A stretch of 64,000 nt of DNA, taken from the NCBI RefSeq assembly GCF_000317045.1, contig NC_019703.1:3336501-3400500 (forward strand), read 5' to 3'. Source of the DNA: Geitlerinema sp. PCC 7407. Its GTDB lineage: Bacteria; Cyanobacteriota; Cyanobacteriia; PCC-7407. The translations under genes and the position numbers were made by a program. Below, one piece after another: positions 6,697 through 18,090 of this stretch; position 1 is the first letter of the stretch, and each line of letters opens with the position of its first letter. Below the pieces are notes generated by a model, which saw nothing but the letters and a program-made list of their open reading frames with translations, searched no databases and was not told the origin of the DNA.

Positions 6697-8337
6697 TTAT
6701 GGACACTGATAGCGCTGGTAGGGGACGCCGATGCGGTAGTAGTTGGTGGGGTCGAGGGTGCACTGAAGGGGCTGTCCCTGGCTTTGGAGCTCCAAGGCTG
6801 GGGGAAACTGACTTTGCTTGAGGCCTGGACCGACGATCCACAGATCGCTTTGGCTAGGCGCATCGAGCCGGGAAAGATTTCGCCAAATGGGCTCGTAGCC
6901 CCGGACCCGGCTAAAGAAGGCAAGCTGCGTGGGCGGCGACGCGGCGGGGCGATCGCCCTCTGAGAGGGCGAGGCCAAAACTCAGGCCCAGAGCGACTTCC
7001 TGAAGATCTTGGTAGGCCAGAGCCACCACCAAGGGCCGATCGGGGAACTGCTGCCAGTGCTGGGCGACGCGATCGGGCAGGTAGGGCTTGAGAAAGACCC
7101 AGTTGGCGCTGACGAGGAGGCTGCTGGCGACGCCCAAGGCGATCGCCCCCAGCACGGGGGAAACTCTGGGGCGCGGGAAGGGAGCCGCCAGACACAGGCC
7201 GAGCAGGGACGCCAGGGCAGGATAGTAGACAAAGTTGTAGCGGGGAATGGCGGTGAGGTCTTTGTTGAGGCCGTAGGCGATCGCCCAAAACTCCAGCGTC
7301 ATCAGGCCGAGGAATCCAGCCAAAACCCCAATCGTGGCGCGATCGCCGCTGGTTTGCCACGCGTGGCGTGCTCCCTGGATCAGCCAATACCCCAGCCAGA
7401 CGATCGCCCCCAGCATCAGCAGCGCCGACACCACGATTTGGCCCAGGGGCTGCTCCTCCACGGGCAGCGCCACCACCGTCCACACCCAGCCCAGCAGCGT
7501 TTGATACAGCGGGGCCACCGGATTGGCTAGGGTCAGCCAGTTGGTCTCGGGGCGCTGGAAATGGAGCCAAAAGCTGGGCCAAGCGGGACCGTAGGCGAGG
7601 CCAATCCCCGCCACCGCCAGGGCGATCGCGATCCAGGTGCGCCAGCCCCGGCGGTATAGCCCCGCCAGTCCCAGCAGCACCCCGACCTGAGCCGCGATCG
7701 CCAGCAAAAAGAAGTAGTGAACATAAAGGCCCAAGGCATTCACCGCCACCCAAGCCAGCCATCGCCAAGGCCGATCGCGCTGGTGTCGCAGATCCCGCTG
7801 GAGCGAGACCAAGAGCGTGAGGGCCAGGGTCACCAAAAGCATGGGCAGGGTGTAGTGACGGCCTTCCTGGGACAGGTACACCGCGAAGGGCGACACCGCC
7901 ATCACCCACGCCCCCAGCAGGGCCGCCCGAGGCGAAAAGGCTACTCGGTTGAGGCCGTACAGGGCTGCGATCGCCCCCACCCCCAGCAGGGCCGGCAGCG
8001 ATCGCAGCGCCCACACCCAGGGCACGCCCACGCCCAGCAGCCCCTGCATCCAGCGGTGCATCAGGCAAAAAAACAGCGGCGGATGGGTGGACTCCGTCAG
8101 CAGGTGCTGGGCGATTTGGCCGCAGGTGGTGCCCGGCTGGAGCTGAAAAATCGCCGTCACGTCCGCCAAGCTCAGCGGGCGATCGAGGGGCAGACTCGCC
8201 AAATGGTGGCCCAGACTAAACAGAGCCGTCAGGACCTCATCGAGCCACAGCGGCTTGCTCTCGAGTTGCCAAAACCGCAGCGCCGCTCCCAAGGCGATCG
8301 CCCCCAGCAGGCCAAACCAATGGTGGGTTCTTTTCAT
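6697..8337 (-). CDS. GT39-family membrane glycosyltransferase
   Basis: A 546-residue polytopic protein of the PMT/ArnT type, which transfers sugars from polyprenyl-phosphate donors on the outer face of the plasma membrane. The N-terminal loop contains PLWLDEV, carrying the Asp-Glu pair of the family. THPPLFFCLMHRWM follows, and then about ten hydrophobic segments. The C-terminal 120 residues are soluble and probably periplasmic. The frame extends upstream to 8436, but that would run into the divergent kinase gene; ATG 8337 (MKRTHHWFGLLGAIALG) gives a normal membrane N-terminus. Acceptor and sugar are unknown, and no lipid-carrier genes are adjacent. Confidence 0.82.
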   Translation of the reverse strand: MKRTHHWFGLLGAIALGAALRFWQLESKPLWLDEVLTALFSLGHHLASLPLDRPLSLADVTAIFQLQPGTTCGQIAQHLLTESTHPPLFFCLMHRWMQGLLGVGVPWVWALRSLPALLGVGAIAALYGLNRVAFSPRAALLGAWVMAVSPFAVYLSQEGRHYTLPMLLVTLALTLLVSLQRDLRHQRDRPWRWLAWVAVNALGLYVHYFFLLAIAAQVGVLLGLAGLYRRGWRTWIAIALAVAGIGLAYGPAWPSFWLHFQRPETNWLTLANPVAPLYQTLLGWVWTVVALPVEEQPLGQIVVSALLMLGAIVWLGYWLIQGARHAWQTSGDRATIGVLAGFLGLMTLEFWAIAYGLNKDLTAIPRYNFVYYPALASLLGLCLAAPFPRPRVSPVLGAIALGVASSLLVSANWVFLKPYLPDRVAQHWQQFPDRPLVVALAYQDLQEVALGLSFGLALSEGDRPAASPPTQLAFFSRVRGYEPIWRNLSRLDAPSQSDLWIVGPGLKQSQFPPALELQSQGQPLQCTLDPTNYYRIGVPYQRYQCP

Positions 8338-8438
8338 AAACTCTCTGCCACTGCTCCCGCAGGCTTCGGGCCTGTCCCTAGAGGCGATCGCGCCGTCACC
8401 CCGTACAATAATTGAGCAAATTTGCGTCCTCGTCACCC

Positions 8439-9359
8439 ATGGGCACCGATCGCTCTGCTTCTCCCACCGCCAACGTCATCGGCATCGATCTTGGCGGCAC
8501 CGCCATCAAACTCGGTCGCTTCCGTGCAGACGGCACCTGTCTGGCCTCCCTCAGCGTCCCCACGCCCCAGCCCGCCACGCCCGAAGCGGTCCTGCTGGCG
8601 CTCCTCGAGGCCATCGACCAAGTCGATCCCGACGGCCAGAGCTTGGCGATCGGCCTGGGGACTCCCGGCCCTGCCGACGCACCAGGCCGAGTGGCCCGCG
8701 TCGCCATCAACCTAGCAGGCTGGCGAGATGTGCCCCTCGCGGACTGGCTCGAAGCCAAAACTGGCCGCCCCAGCATCATCGCCAATGACGCCAACTGCGC
8801 CGGACTCGGAGAGTACTGGATCGGCGCGGGCAAAGACTTTCAAGACTTGATCCTGCTCACCCTGGGAACGGGCGTCGGCGGCGCCATTATTCTCAACGGT
8901 GAGCTGTTTGTTGGTCGCCAAGGCACCGCTGGGGAACTGGGCCTGATCACCCTCGATCCCGATGGTCCTCCCTGCAATAGCGGCAATCAGGGCTCCCTCG
9001 AGCAGCACGCCTCGGTCCAGGCGATCCGGCGACGCACCGGTTTGGAGCCAGGAGATCTGGGGCAGCGCGCTCTGGCGGGGGATCGAGAGGCGATCGCCTT
9101 TTGGGAAACCTACGGCCGCGAGCTGGGCGCGGGCTTGGCCAGCTTGATCTACGTGCTCACGCCAGAAGCCATCATTATCGGCGGCGGCATTAGCGCCAGT
9201 GCGCCTTTCTTCTTTCCGGCGGCGATCGCCGAGATCGAGCGCCGCGTCCTGCCCAGCTCCCGCGAGGGACTCCAGATCCTGCCCGCCCAGCTCGGCAACC
9301 AAGCCGGCATGGTCGGCGCCGCCAAACTCGCGTGGCAGCACCTTGCAGCAGCGAATTAA
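8439..9359 (+). CDS. ROK-family sugar kinase (glucokinase-like)
   Basis: A 306-residue ROK kinase with the phosphate motif IGIDLGGTAIKLG near the N-terminus, catalytic Asp in NDANCAGLGE, the ATP-binding block LTLGTGVGGAII, and a GGGIS loop late in the protein. The usual ROK zinc motif CxCGxxGCxE is degenerate here: CNSGNQGSLEQ keeps only one Cys. Sugar phosphorylation, probably glucose, is inferred from the family. An upstream in-frame TTG at 8412 is rejected because a good -10 box TACAAT sits at 8404-8409, too close for it to be translated. The stop overlaps that of the next, convergent gene by 3-4 bases. Confidence 0.85.
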   Translation: MGTDRSASPTANVIGIDLGGTAIKLGRFRADGTCLASLSVPTPQPATPEAVLLALLEAIDQVDPDGQSLAIGLGTPGPADAPGRVARVAINLAGWRDVPLADWLEAKTGRPSIIANDANCAGLGEYWIGAGKDFQDLILLTLGTGVGGAIILNGELFVGRQGTAGELGLITLDPDGPPCNSGNQGSLEQHASVQAIRRRTGLEPGDLGQRALAGDREAIAFWETYGRELGAGLASLIYVLTPEAIIIGGGISASAPFFFPAAIAEIERRVLPSSREGLQILPAQLGNQAGMVGAAKLAWQHLAAAN

Positions 9360-9775
9360 GGCAACGAATGGCCGGTCGTTTTTTGGATGTAGTCCATCAC
9401 GACCTGGTAGCCATCACCGCAGTTATGGGCGTTGAGGGCCAGCGTCATCCCCCCAGCCGGCAGACAGAAAGAAATTCGGCCGTTGGGCGCAAAGGAAAAG
9501 GCGCTGATGCGGCTGAGATCAATGTAGTATTCGCTGCGATCGTAGGGCATCCGAATCCAGGTGGACCGGGGAAAGTAGGTTGTTCGCTGCTTGAGGTAGT
9601 CCAGCACCGCGCAGTGGGCCTCAGGGTTGGACTGGGGAGTCAGGACTACAGGAATCGCACTTTCGGGCAGCCAGAACGTCAAACGCCCGTTGGGAGCGTA
9701 GACAAACGCACTAATTTGGTCTAGATCGACCACGTGAATTTCGCGCTCATAGCTGAACTTGATCCAGTAGGCCAC
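9356..9775 (-). CDS. Internally duplicated unknown protein, 139 aa
   Basis: The protein is two tandem copies of a unit of about 62 residues (roughly 3-66 and 72-135). Shared positions include W-I at the start, a Tyr-x-Arg patch, D-L, ISAF, APNGR, a following F-x-LP, and LDY/MDY near the end. Copy 1 reads DLDQISAFVYAPNGRLTF and copy 2 reads DLSRISAFSFAPNGRISF. Predicted mostly beta strand with a terminal helix, no signal peptide or membrane segment. The start is GTG with AGGAGG just upstream. I do not recognise the family. It is convergent with the ROK kinase and lies downstream of pyrG on the same strand. Confidence 0.8.
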   Translation of the reverse strand: MAYWIKFSYEREIHVVDLDQISAFVYAPNGRLTFWLPESAIPVVLTPQSNPEAHCAVLDYLKQRTTYFPRSTWIRMPYDRSEYYIDLSRISAFSFAPNGRISFCLPAGGMTLALNAHNCGDGYQVVMDYIQKTTGHSLP

Positions 9776-9892
9776 ACAACCTCCTCATCGTTCCTCCCCG
9801 CTTCCTCAATGTGTTTCGGTCGCTGCTGATTTGGGTTCGGAGCCTGCCCGTTTGCACATTGGCCCCGAACCCCCTGTAGCAATCTACTCAGG

Positions 9893-11893
<2,001 letters not shown>

Positions 11894-12931
11894 ATGTGGG
11901 AACGCTTTGTTAATTTCACGGTTTTTCAAAACAGCATAGGGGACTACATTGCCTCTTTGGTCACCCTTGTTCTTGGGTTGATTGCGATTCAATTAACCGA
12001 CCGAGTTATTTTGCGCCGTCTCAAGCGATGGGCCAACAAAACGACCAATCCTTGGGACGATTCTCTGGTCGAAATTATTGAGCGATCGGTTTTGCCCTTG
12101 GCCTATGTAGGCCTGATCTATATCAGCCTTCAGAATCTCAAGCTCTACAGCATTCTGGACCGAGTGATTGATTCTTTCGGCATCATTTTGTTGACCCTTT
12201 TGGGCATTCGGGGCATCAACTCCCTGATCGAGTATTTGCTCAAAATCTATTGGCTCACTCGCGAAGAATACGCGGCGCGGCAAACCAGCCTCAACATTCT
12301 TTTGCCCAGCATTCGAGTGTTTTTCTGGGCCTTGGGCATCATCTTTTTGCTCGACAACTTAGGCTTTGACATTGCGGCGGTGGTCGCCGGTTTGGGCATT
12401 GGTGGCGCGGCCGTGGCCCTAGCGTCCCGCGGCGTCCTCGAAGATCTGTTTAGCTATTTTGCGATCTTGTTCGATCGCCCCTTTGAAATTGGCGATTTGA
12501 TTACCGTGGAGGGCTTCACGGGCACGGTCGAAAACATCGGCATCAAGACGACGCGTCTGCGCAGCATTGGGGGCGAGCAGCTGGTCTTTTCTAATACCAA
12601 CCTCACCAATTCTCGCCTACAAAACTTCCGATCGATGGAGCGTCGGCGGGCGCTTTTCAAGTTTCAGGTATCCTACAACACACCCGAGGAGCAGCTGCAC
12701 ACGATTCCTCAGATCGTGAAGGCCATCATTGACGATATGCCCGGCGCTATTTTCGATCGCTCACACTTTGCGGCCTACGGGGAGTTTGGCCTGATTTTCG
12801 AGACGGTGTACTACGTCGAGGGCAATGAGTACCTGCGCTATATGGACATCCAGCAGCAGATCAATTTGCTCATCAAGACGAAGCTCCAGGAAAAAGGGGT
12901 GGAGTTTGCGCTGCGGCCGCGGGAGCTTTAG
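11894..12931 (+). CDS. MscS-family mechanosensitive ion channel
   Basis: A 345-residue small-conductance mechanosensitive channel homologue of the plasma membrane. Four to five hydrophobic segments (about 15-185) precede the pore helix AAVVAGLGIGGAAVALASRG, whose Gly/Ala pattern is the MscS TM3 signature. The beta domain FEIGDLITVEGFTGTVENIGIKTTRLRS follows (blocks: EIGDLITVEGFTG, VENIGIKTTRLR), with NTNLTN-type residues after it. ATG 11894 is chosen because GGAG sits eight bases upstream; an in-frame GTG at 11861 lacks a site. Release of solutes on osmotic downshock is inferred from the family. Confidence 0.92.
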   Translation: MWERFVNFTVFQNSIGDYIASLVTLVLGLIAIQLTDRVILRRLKRWANKTTNPWDDSLVEIIERSVLPLAYVGLIYISLQNLKLYSILDRVIDSFGIILLTLLGIRGINSLIEYLLKIYWLTREEYAARQTSLNILLPSIRVFFWALGIIFLLDNLGFDIAAVVAGLGIGGAAVALASRGVLEDLFSYFAILFDRPFEIGDLITVEGFTGTVENIGIKTTRLRSIGGEQLVFSNTNLTNSRLQNFRSMERRRALFKFQVSYNTPEEQLHTIPQIVKAIIDDMPGAIFDRSHFAAYGEFGLIFETVYYVEGNEYLRYMDIQQQINLLIKTKLQEKGVEFALRPREL

Positions 12932-12981
12932 GGCATGGCCAAGGCGTAATACAGTAGGGGACAAATCTAAGTGGGCAGGCC

Positions 12982-14766
12982 ATGAAGCAGTTTTTGGGAT
13001 GGATGGTGGTGGGAGGGGCGATCGCCGCGCCGGTCCAGGCAGAACAACCCTTGTTTTTGGCCTATCCACCGCCCAACCACGAAACCACGGCAGAGCAGAT
13101 TTTTCTGATCGGGACGGCGGCCCCTGGCGGCGAGGTCGAGGTCAACGGCCAGGTGATCCAGCGCAGCGAGGCAGGCCACTTTGCGCCCAGTTTTCCGCTG
13201 GAGATGGGCGAGAATCGCTTTACCCTCCGCTACGGATCCCAGGAGCTGACGACGGTGGTGACTCGGCTGCCCAGTCAGCCGCCAGCGCCTCAGGGACTGG
13301 CGTTTGGGGAGGGATCGCTGAAGCCCAATGGGGCGATCGCCCGCCTGCCGGGAGAGCCGATCTGCTTTGGGGCGATCGCGCCGCCCCAGGCCCAGGTTTC
13401 GGTGCTGCTCGGGGGCCAGGTGATTCCGCTTCAGGCTCAGGGCCGACAGACGTCGCTGCCGTCGAATTTGTCCGTGCTCACTCAGCAAAATCAGCCCCAA
13501 ACTGCGGGCGATCGCGGCGTGTTTCAGGGCTGTAGCACTTTCTCGACGCCGGGGGTGCTGGGCACGCCGGAGTTTCAGCTCAGCCTCGGCGGCCAAATCC
13601 GACGAGAAGCTGGTGCAGGCCCGGTGGAAATCTTGTCTCCGGCCAATCTAGCGGTGGTGACCGTGACGGCAGAGGAGGCGATCGCCCGCACCGGCCCGGC
13701 CAGCGACTACTCCCGCCTCACCCCCCTGCCCAAGGGCAGCCAAGCCGCCGTCACCGGCCGGGAGGGAGACTGGCTGCGCCTCGACTACGGGGCATGGCTG
13801 CGGCAGTCTGAAACCGAACCGCTGACGGACACCAGCGCCATTCGGACCACCAGCGGTGATGCGGCCCGCTCGATTATTCGCAGTGCGCGATCGCGCGCCG
13901 TGCCGGGCTGGACCGAGATTGTTTTCCCGCTGGAGGTGCCCGTTCCCGTGAGCGTGCAGCAGGGCGACGACGTTCTGACCCTCAGCCTCTACAACACCAC
14001 GGCCCAAACAGACATCATTCGGCTCGATGACGACCCGATCATTGAGCGCCTCGACTGGCAGCAGGTCAGCCCCAGCCGCATCGACTACCGCTTTCAGCTC
14101 AAGTCCGAGCAGCAGTGGGGCTACAAGCTGCGCTACGAAGGCAGCAGCCTGGTGCTGTCTCTGCGGCATCCGCCCGCTCGGTCCGATCGGCGGCGGCCCC
14201 TCGAAGGCGTGACGGTGCTGCTCGATCCGGGCCACGGCAGCGAAAATGATCTGGGCGCGCGGGGACCCACCGGCTACCCCGAAAAAGATGTGGCGCTGCG
14301 GGTGTCCCAGCAGGTGCGCGATCGCCTGGAAGCGCGGGGGGCCAAGGTGGTGATGACGCGGGAAGGGGATGACGATCTCTATCCCCAAGATCGCGTGGAC
14401 ATCATCAACCAGCAGGAACCGACCCTCGCCCTCAGCCTTCACTACAACGCCCTTCCCGACAGCGGAGATGCCGAAAATACCCAGGGTCTATCGGCATTTT
14501 GGTACCATCCCCAGGCCCACAGTCTGGCAGTATTTCTGCATAACTACCTGACGGAAACCCTTGATCGCCCGTCCTACGGGGTCTTTTGGAATAACTTGGC
14601 GCTGACGCGTCCGGCCGTGGCGCCAGCGGTCATGCTGGAACTGGGCTTCATGATTCACCCCGAGGAGTATGAGTGGATCGTGGATCCGGAGGCCCAGGAG
14701 GACCTGGCAGAGGCGATCGCCGAAGGCGTGAGCCGGTGGGTCAGCCAGAGCACCCGCCAGCCCTAG
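12982..14766 (+). CDS. N-acetylmuramoyl-L-alanine amidase (AmiC-like)
   Basis: A secreted peptidoglycan amidase of 594 residues. A signal peptide (residues 1-20, ending PVQAEQ) is followed by beta-rich AMIN-like segments, an SH3-type domain at about 222-275 (TAEEAIARTGPASDYSRL), and a C-terminal Amidase_3 domain from about 405. Zinc ligands are visible: His in DPGHGSEN, Glu in YPEKDVA, His in SLHYNAL, and the catalytic Glu in LELGFM. It is expected to split septal or lateral peptidoglycan between muramic acid and L-Ala. The stop overlaps the convergent cobS stop by 4 bp. Confidence 0.93.
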   Translation: MKQFLGWMVVGGAIAAPVQAEQPLFLAYPPPNHETTAEQIFLIGTAAPGGEVEVNGQVIQRSEAGHFAPSFPLEMGENRFTLRYGSQELTTVVTRLPSQPPAPQGLAFGEGSLKPNGAIARLPGEPICFGAIAPPQAQVSVLLGGQVIPLQAQGRQTSLPSNLSVLTQQNQPQTAGDRGVFQGCSTFSTPGVLGTPEFQLSLGGQIRREAGAGPVEILSPANLAVVTVTAEEAIARTGPASDYSRLTPLPKGSQAAVTGREGDWLRLDYGAWLRQSETEPLTDTSAIRTTSGDAARSIIRSARSRAVPGWTEIVFPLEVPVPVSVQQGDDVLTLSLYNTTAQTDIIRLDDDPIIERLDWQQVSPSRIDYRFQLKSEQQWGYKLRYEGSSLVLSLRHPPARSDRRRPLEGVTVLLDPGHGSENDLGARGPTGYPEKDVALRVSQQVRDRLEARGAKVVMTREGDDDLYPQDRVDIINQQEPTLALSLHYNALPDSGDAENTQGLSAFWYHPQAHSLAVFLHNYLTETLDRPSYGVFWNNLALTRPAVAPAVMLELGFMIHPEEYEWIVDPEAQEDLAEAIAEGVSRWVSQSTRQP

Positions 14767-15518
14767 GCCAGGGTCAGCAGCACCAGCAGCAGCGCCTCGG
14801 TCCACTCCACCACCGCGCCGTAGGTGTCCCCTGTGTGGCCGCCCAGCTTGTGGTGAAACCAGGCGCCCGTGGCCAGGGCGATCGCCCCGCCGCCGCCGGT
14901 CATCAGCGCGGCGCGCAGCCACAGATCCGGGGCGATCGCCCCCTGGACCCCGCCCAGGATCACCAGCAGCAGCCCCGTCGGCAGGGCTGCCCAGCTTGAT
15001 CGAATCGCCGCCTTATGAAAAGCCCCTTTGCCCTCGGCCTTCAGGTAGGGGTAGCGGGCGATCGCCATGAGCTGGCCCCAGCGCCCCCAGCCCGCCGCCG
15101 CCATCAGCACCAGGGTGCGATCGCCCGTCAGCTCGCTCAGGGCAACGATCTTGAGACTCAAGAGGGCGATCGCCGCCATCACCCCAAAGGCCCCCGCCAC
15201 GCTGTCGGTCATCACCGCCAGTCGCCGCTCAGGATCCATCACCGCTAGACCGTCTGCCGTATCCATCGCGCCATCGAGGTGCAGCCCCCCCGTCAGGGCC
15301 AGCCAGACCATGACCACCAGGGCGCTGCGGGTCAAAATCGGCATCCCAGCCAAAGCCAGCCCCCCATCCAGCGCCCCCACAATCGCCCCCAGGATCACGC
15401 CCACCAGGGGCGCCACCTTGGCAATCCCGTCAAAATTAAGCGGCCATCGAGCTGGCAGAGGCACACAGGTATAGAAGACCCACGCAGCCGCCAACGTACT
15501 AAAAATTTTTTGCCCCAT
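14763..15518 (-). CDS. cobS: Adenosylcobinamide-GDP ribazoletransferase (CobS)
   Basis: CobS joins adenosylcobinamide-GDP to alpha-ribazole in the last steps of cobalamin synthesis at the membrane. Family blocks: FYTCVPLP near the N-terminus, [18 protein letters not shown] with the acidic metal motif, DSVAGAFG, and [12 protein letters not shown]. The late [21 protein letters not shown] (read as [10 protein letters not shown] and EWTEAL) is also typical. Several membrane helices are present. The open frame extends to 15692, but the family N-terminus starts at ATG 15518. No cobalamin riboswitch was recognised upstream. Confidence 0.93.
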   Translation of the reverse strand: [251 protein letters not shown]

Positions 15519-15987
15519 TAGGAAAAACGCTACTGTTGCCCAGGGCCAATCTACTGAGACTTTTGGGCACTCAGGATCGACCCCCGTCCTTCCGCTAAAA
15601 TACTGAACTTTTGGCCCGATCGCCGTGCAATGATGGATCTCACGGGGGAGATCCCAGCGATCGCTCCCCCAGATGCTAAACATTTTTACCACCGCCCAGC
15701 AGATGGGATTCCGTCCCCCGGAGGGCAGACCTCAGATCCTGGGATAAAATTGTCTGGTATCTACACCCTCTGCCTAGAAGCTAGCTCCTGAAGAGCTTTT
15801 GGGCACCCCGCCCCCCAATTACGGACCATCCCTCCCTCCAGGATTGAGCGTCTATCACCCAGTGTTTTCGCTAGTCTGCGCCTTTCACTGATTCGCTCTT
15901 CCCAGTACCCATTGGATTAGCGCAGCGATCCGCTTTCCTAACTGTCCACAATTCTGAGCTGCCTACTCTGGCTAGAGGCTTATTTTC
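15519..15987. other. Non-coding stretch between cobS and an unknown gene
   Basis: About 470 bp contain only short open frames (for example about 50 codons from 15632 on the plus strand) with no supporting features. A TAAAAT at 15745-15750 could be a -10 box for the next gene, which would give a leader of more than 200 nt. No known RNA family was recognised. Confidence 0.4.
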
Positions 15988-16443
15988 ATGAGTCCCGAAC
16001 CATCTTCTCAACGCACGCACCTGCCGGCTCCGTGCATAGTCGATGTTGGCACTGTTGTTCATAAACGCGACATGCAGCGGCTACTGGCTGATTTGGGTCG
16101 TGTTCGCTATGTCTATCAACAAGACGGAGCGATCGCCAGCGAAGGAGAAGCCTGCATCCTGGAGGTGTTTGCCGACTCCCAACAGGCGACCCTCATTGCC
16201 AACCAGAGCATTTATCTCAACACCCACAGTTTTGACTATCTGGAAATGGGGCGATCGCCGGACGGCAGCGCCTACTTTGACCTGATCCAGGACAACCGTC
16301 AACTGCGGCTCATCCCCTTGCACAACCCGTTTCAGGAGCCCGGCTGCCGACCGCTCAGCACGGCAGCCCTTGAGGCTGTCGTAGCAGATGTGCTCTCCGC
16401 CAACTGGGATGCCCAGATTGATGACGAAGAAAATTTTTCCTGA
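15988..16443 (+). CDS. Unknown conserved-looking protein, 151 aa
   Basis: Not recognised. The protein is soluble and acidic at its C-terminus (DAQIDDEENFS), with beta-rich predicted content and hydrophobic core segments such as IVDVGTVVH, RYVYQQDG, ILEVFADSQQATLI and YFDLIQDNRQLRLIPL. No signal peptide or membrane helix. AGAGG lies nine bases before the ATG, which supports translation. It precedes tgt by about 150 bp on the same strand, so co-transcription is possible. Confidence 0.75.
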   Translation: MSPEPSSQRTHLPAPCIVDVGTVVHKRDMQRLLADLGRVRYVYQQDGAIASEGEACILEVFADSQQATLIANQSIYLNTHSFDYLEMGRSPDGSAYFDLIQDNRQLRLIPLHNPFQEPGCRPLSTAALEAVVADVLSANWDAQIDDEENFS

Positions 16444-16597
16444 TAGAGTCTGAGATCGCTTGCGGCCCTCGGGAGGCGATCGCCCCCTGACGCCGCGCGA
16501 GACCTCTCGCTAGGTTTTTCTCCTTTGGGCGCCAGTCGACTGTGGCTGACGCCATTGGTGTTTGTTCGCTTTTGTCCTCTCCTCGCTAGCTGCCACC

Positions 16598-17722
16598 TTG
16601 AGCCAATCCGCTTTTTCCTACCAGTGCCAGGCCCAGTGCTGCCACACCCACGCCCGCGCGGGTGTCTTCATGACGCCCCACGGCCCCGTCGAGACGCCTC
16701 GATTCATGCCCGTCGGCACCCTCGCCAACGTCAAGACCCTCACCCCCGCTCAGCTCAAGGACACGGGGGCCCAGATGGTCCTGGCCAACACCTACCATCT
16801 CCATTTGCAGCCCGGCGAGAATATCGTGGCCCAGGCCGGCGGTCTCCACCGCTTCATGCACTGGCAAGGCCCCATGCTCACGGACTCGGGGGGATTCCAA
16901 GTCTTCAGTCTCAGCGAGATGCGGGTCATCAGCGAGGAAGGCGTCAAGTTCCGCTCGCCCAAGGACGGCCAGCTGATCAATCTCACGCCAGAGCGATCGA
17001 TCGAAATTCAGAACGCCCTGGGGGCCGATGTGATCATGGCCTTTGACGAGTGCCCGCCCTATCCGGCATCTCGCGAGGCGGTCCAGGAGGCCACAGCCCG
17101 CACCTACCGCTGGCTCCAGCGATGCATCGCGGCCCATCAGCGATCGGATCAGGCCCTGTTTGGAATTGTGCAGGGGGGCGTCTATGGGGATTTGCGGCAG
17201 GCGGCGGCGCGCCAGCTCGTGGAGCTGGATCTGCCGGGGTACGCGATCGGGGGCGTGAGTGTCGGAGAACCCGCAGACCTGATCGAGGGCATCGTGCAGG
17301 CGACAGCGCCGCTGCTGCCGGCCCACAAGCCCCGCTACCTGATGGGGGTGGGGACCTACCGGGAGATGGTGCAGGCGATCGCCGCTGGGGTGGATCTGTT
17401 TGACTGCGTGATTCCGACGCGCTTTGCTCGCCACGGCGCCGTCCTCAGCCACGGCACCCGCTGGAACATCAAGAACTCCCAGTACCGAGAAGATTTTTCT
17501 CCCATTGACGAAACCTGTCCGTGCTACACCTGCCAGCACTTTACGCGGGCTTATTTGTGCCACTTGGTGCGATCGCAGGAGCTGCTCGCCTACACCCTGC
17601 TGTCCATCCACAATGTGACTGAGCTGATCCGCTTTACCCAGCGAATTCGGGACTCGATTTTTGCAGGCACTTTCACCACAGAGTTTGCTGAATGGCTCTC
17701 GCCTGAGTCTCTGCGGGCCTGA
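16598..17722 (+). CDS. tgt: Queuine tRNA-ribosyltransferase (tRNA-guanine transglycosylase)
   Basis: Tgt swaps guanine at the wobble position of GUN-anticodon tRNAs for preQ1. Blocks seen: [22 protein letters not shown] in two parts ([21 protein letters not shown]), [12 protein letters not shown] with a catalytic Asp, [20 protein letters not shown], and [13 protein letters not shown] with the nucleophile Asp. The zinc site is CPCYTCQHF plus the later His in SIHNV. There is no in-frame ATG near the expected N-terminus; TTG 16598 gives [13 protein letters not shown], which fits the family, while TTG 16562 would add twelve residues. psbK follows on the same strand. Confidence 0.95.
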   Translation: MSQSAFSYQCQAQCCHTHARAGVFMTPHGPVETPRFMPVGTLANVKTLTPAQLKDTGAQMVLANTYHLHLQPGENIVAQAGGLHRFMHWQGPMLTDSGGFQVFSLSEMRVISEEGVKFRSPKDGQLINLTPERSIEIQNALGADVIMAFDECPPYPASREAVQEATARTYRWLQRCIAAHQRSDQALFGIVQGGVYGDLRQAAARQLVELDLPGYAIGGVSVGEPADLIEGIVQATAPLLPAHKPRYLMGVGTYREMVQAIAAGVDLFDCVIPTRFARHGAVLSHGTRWNIKNSQYREDFSPIDETCPCYTCQHFTRAYLCHLVRSQELLAYTLLSIHNVTELIRFTQRIRDSIFAGTFTTEFAEWLSPESLRA

Positions 17723-17781
17723 GTTGCCATGTTAAAATGTGTTCCAATTCTGAAAACTGTGTTGGAGAGGTGGATTTATTC

Positions 17782-17919
17782 ATGGAAGCAGCCCTGCTGT
17801 TGGCAAAGTTGCCGGAAGCCTACGCAATTTTTGACCCCCTCGTCGATGTTTTGCCGATTATTCCGGTCTTTTTCCTGCTTTTGGCTTTTGTTTGGCAGGC
17901 AGCCGTTGGTTTCCGTTAA
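17782..17919 (+). CDS. psbK: Photosystem II reaction centre protein K
   Basis: PsbK is a one-helix subunit near CP43 that stabilises photosystem II. The 45-residue product [17 protein letters not shown], then [17 protein letters not shown] and [11 protein letters not shown], matches the family closely, including the [17 protein letters not shown] block where precursor cleavage occurs. ATG 17782 is chosen over an upstream in-frame ATG at 17737 because the family starts here and GGAGAGG lies eleven bases upstream. A TAAAAT box at 17733-17738 may be its own -10. A very strong terminator follows within 50 bp. Confidence 0.97.
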   Translation: MEAALLLAKLPEAYAIFDPLVDVLPIIPVFFLLLAFVWQAAVGFR

Positions 17920-17965
17920 ACCTACGTTTGACCCTCGGTTTCAAGATATAAATTTGCAATACGAG

Positions 17966-17997
17966 ACAGGAGGTAAGTGCGCTTACCTCCTGTTTTT
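17966..17997 (+). terminator. Strong rho-independent terminator of psbK
   Basis: Perfect 12-bp arms ACAGGAGGTAAG (17966-17977) and CTTACCTCCTGT (17982-17993) around the tetraloop TGCG, followed by a T run to 17997. Confidence 0.93.
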
Positions 17998-18090
17998 GTC
18001 TGGGCTGCAAGGACGCGATCGCGCCCTTGCTGCTTGGTTTTCGCCTAGAGCGTTTTTCTCATTTTTGCGCCCTGTCCCGGCCCCAGCTCT

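Noticed and set aside
6560-6841. 93-codon minus-strand frame at the GT39 end
   Set aside because: Its first part is another frame of the glycosyltransferase and the rest covers the terminator-like hairpin.
12825-13535. 236-codon frame over the mscS end and amidase start
   Set aside because: A shadow of two well-supported genes in a different frame, Gly/Arg-rich as expected for a shadow.
15632-15790. About 50-codon plus-strand frame upstream of the 15988 gene
   Set aside because: No ribosome-binding site, no hydrophobic or domain pattern; composition like non-coding DNA.
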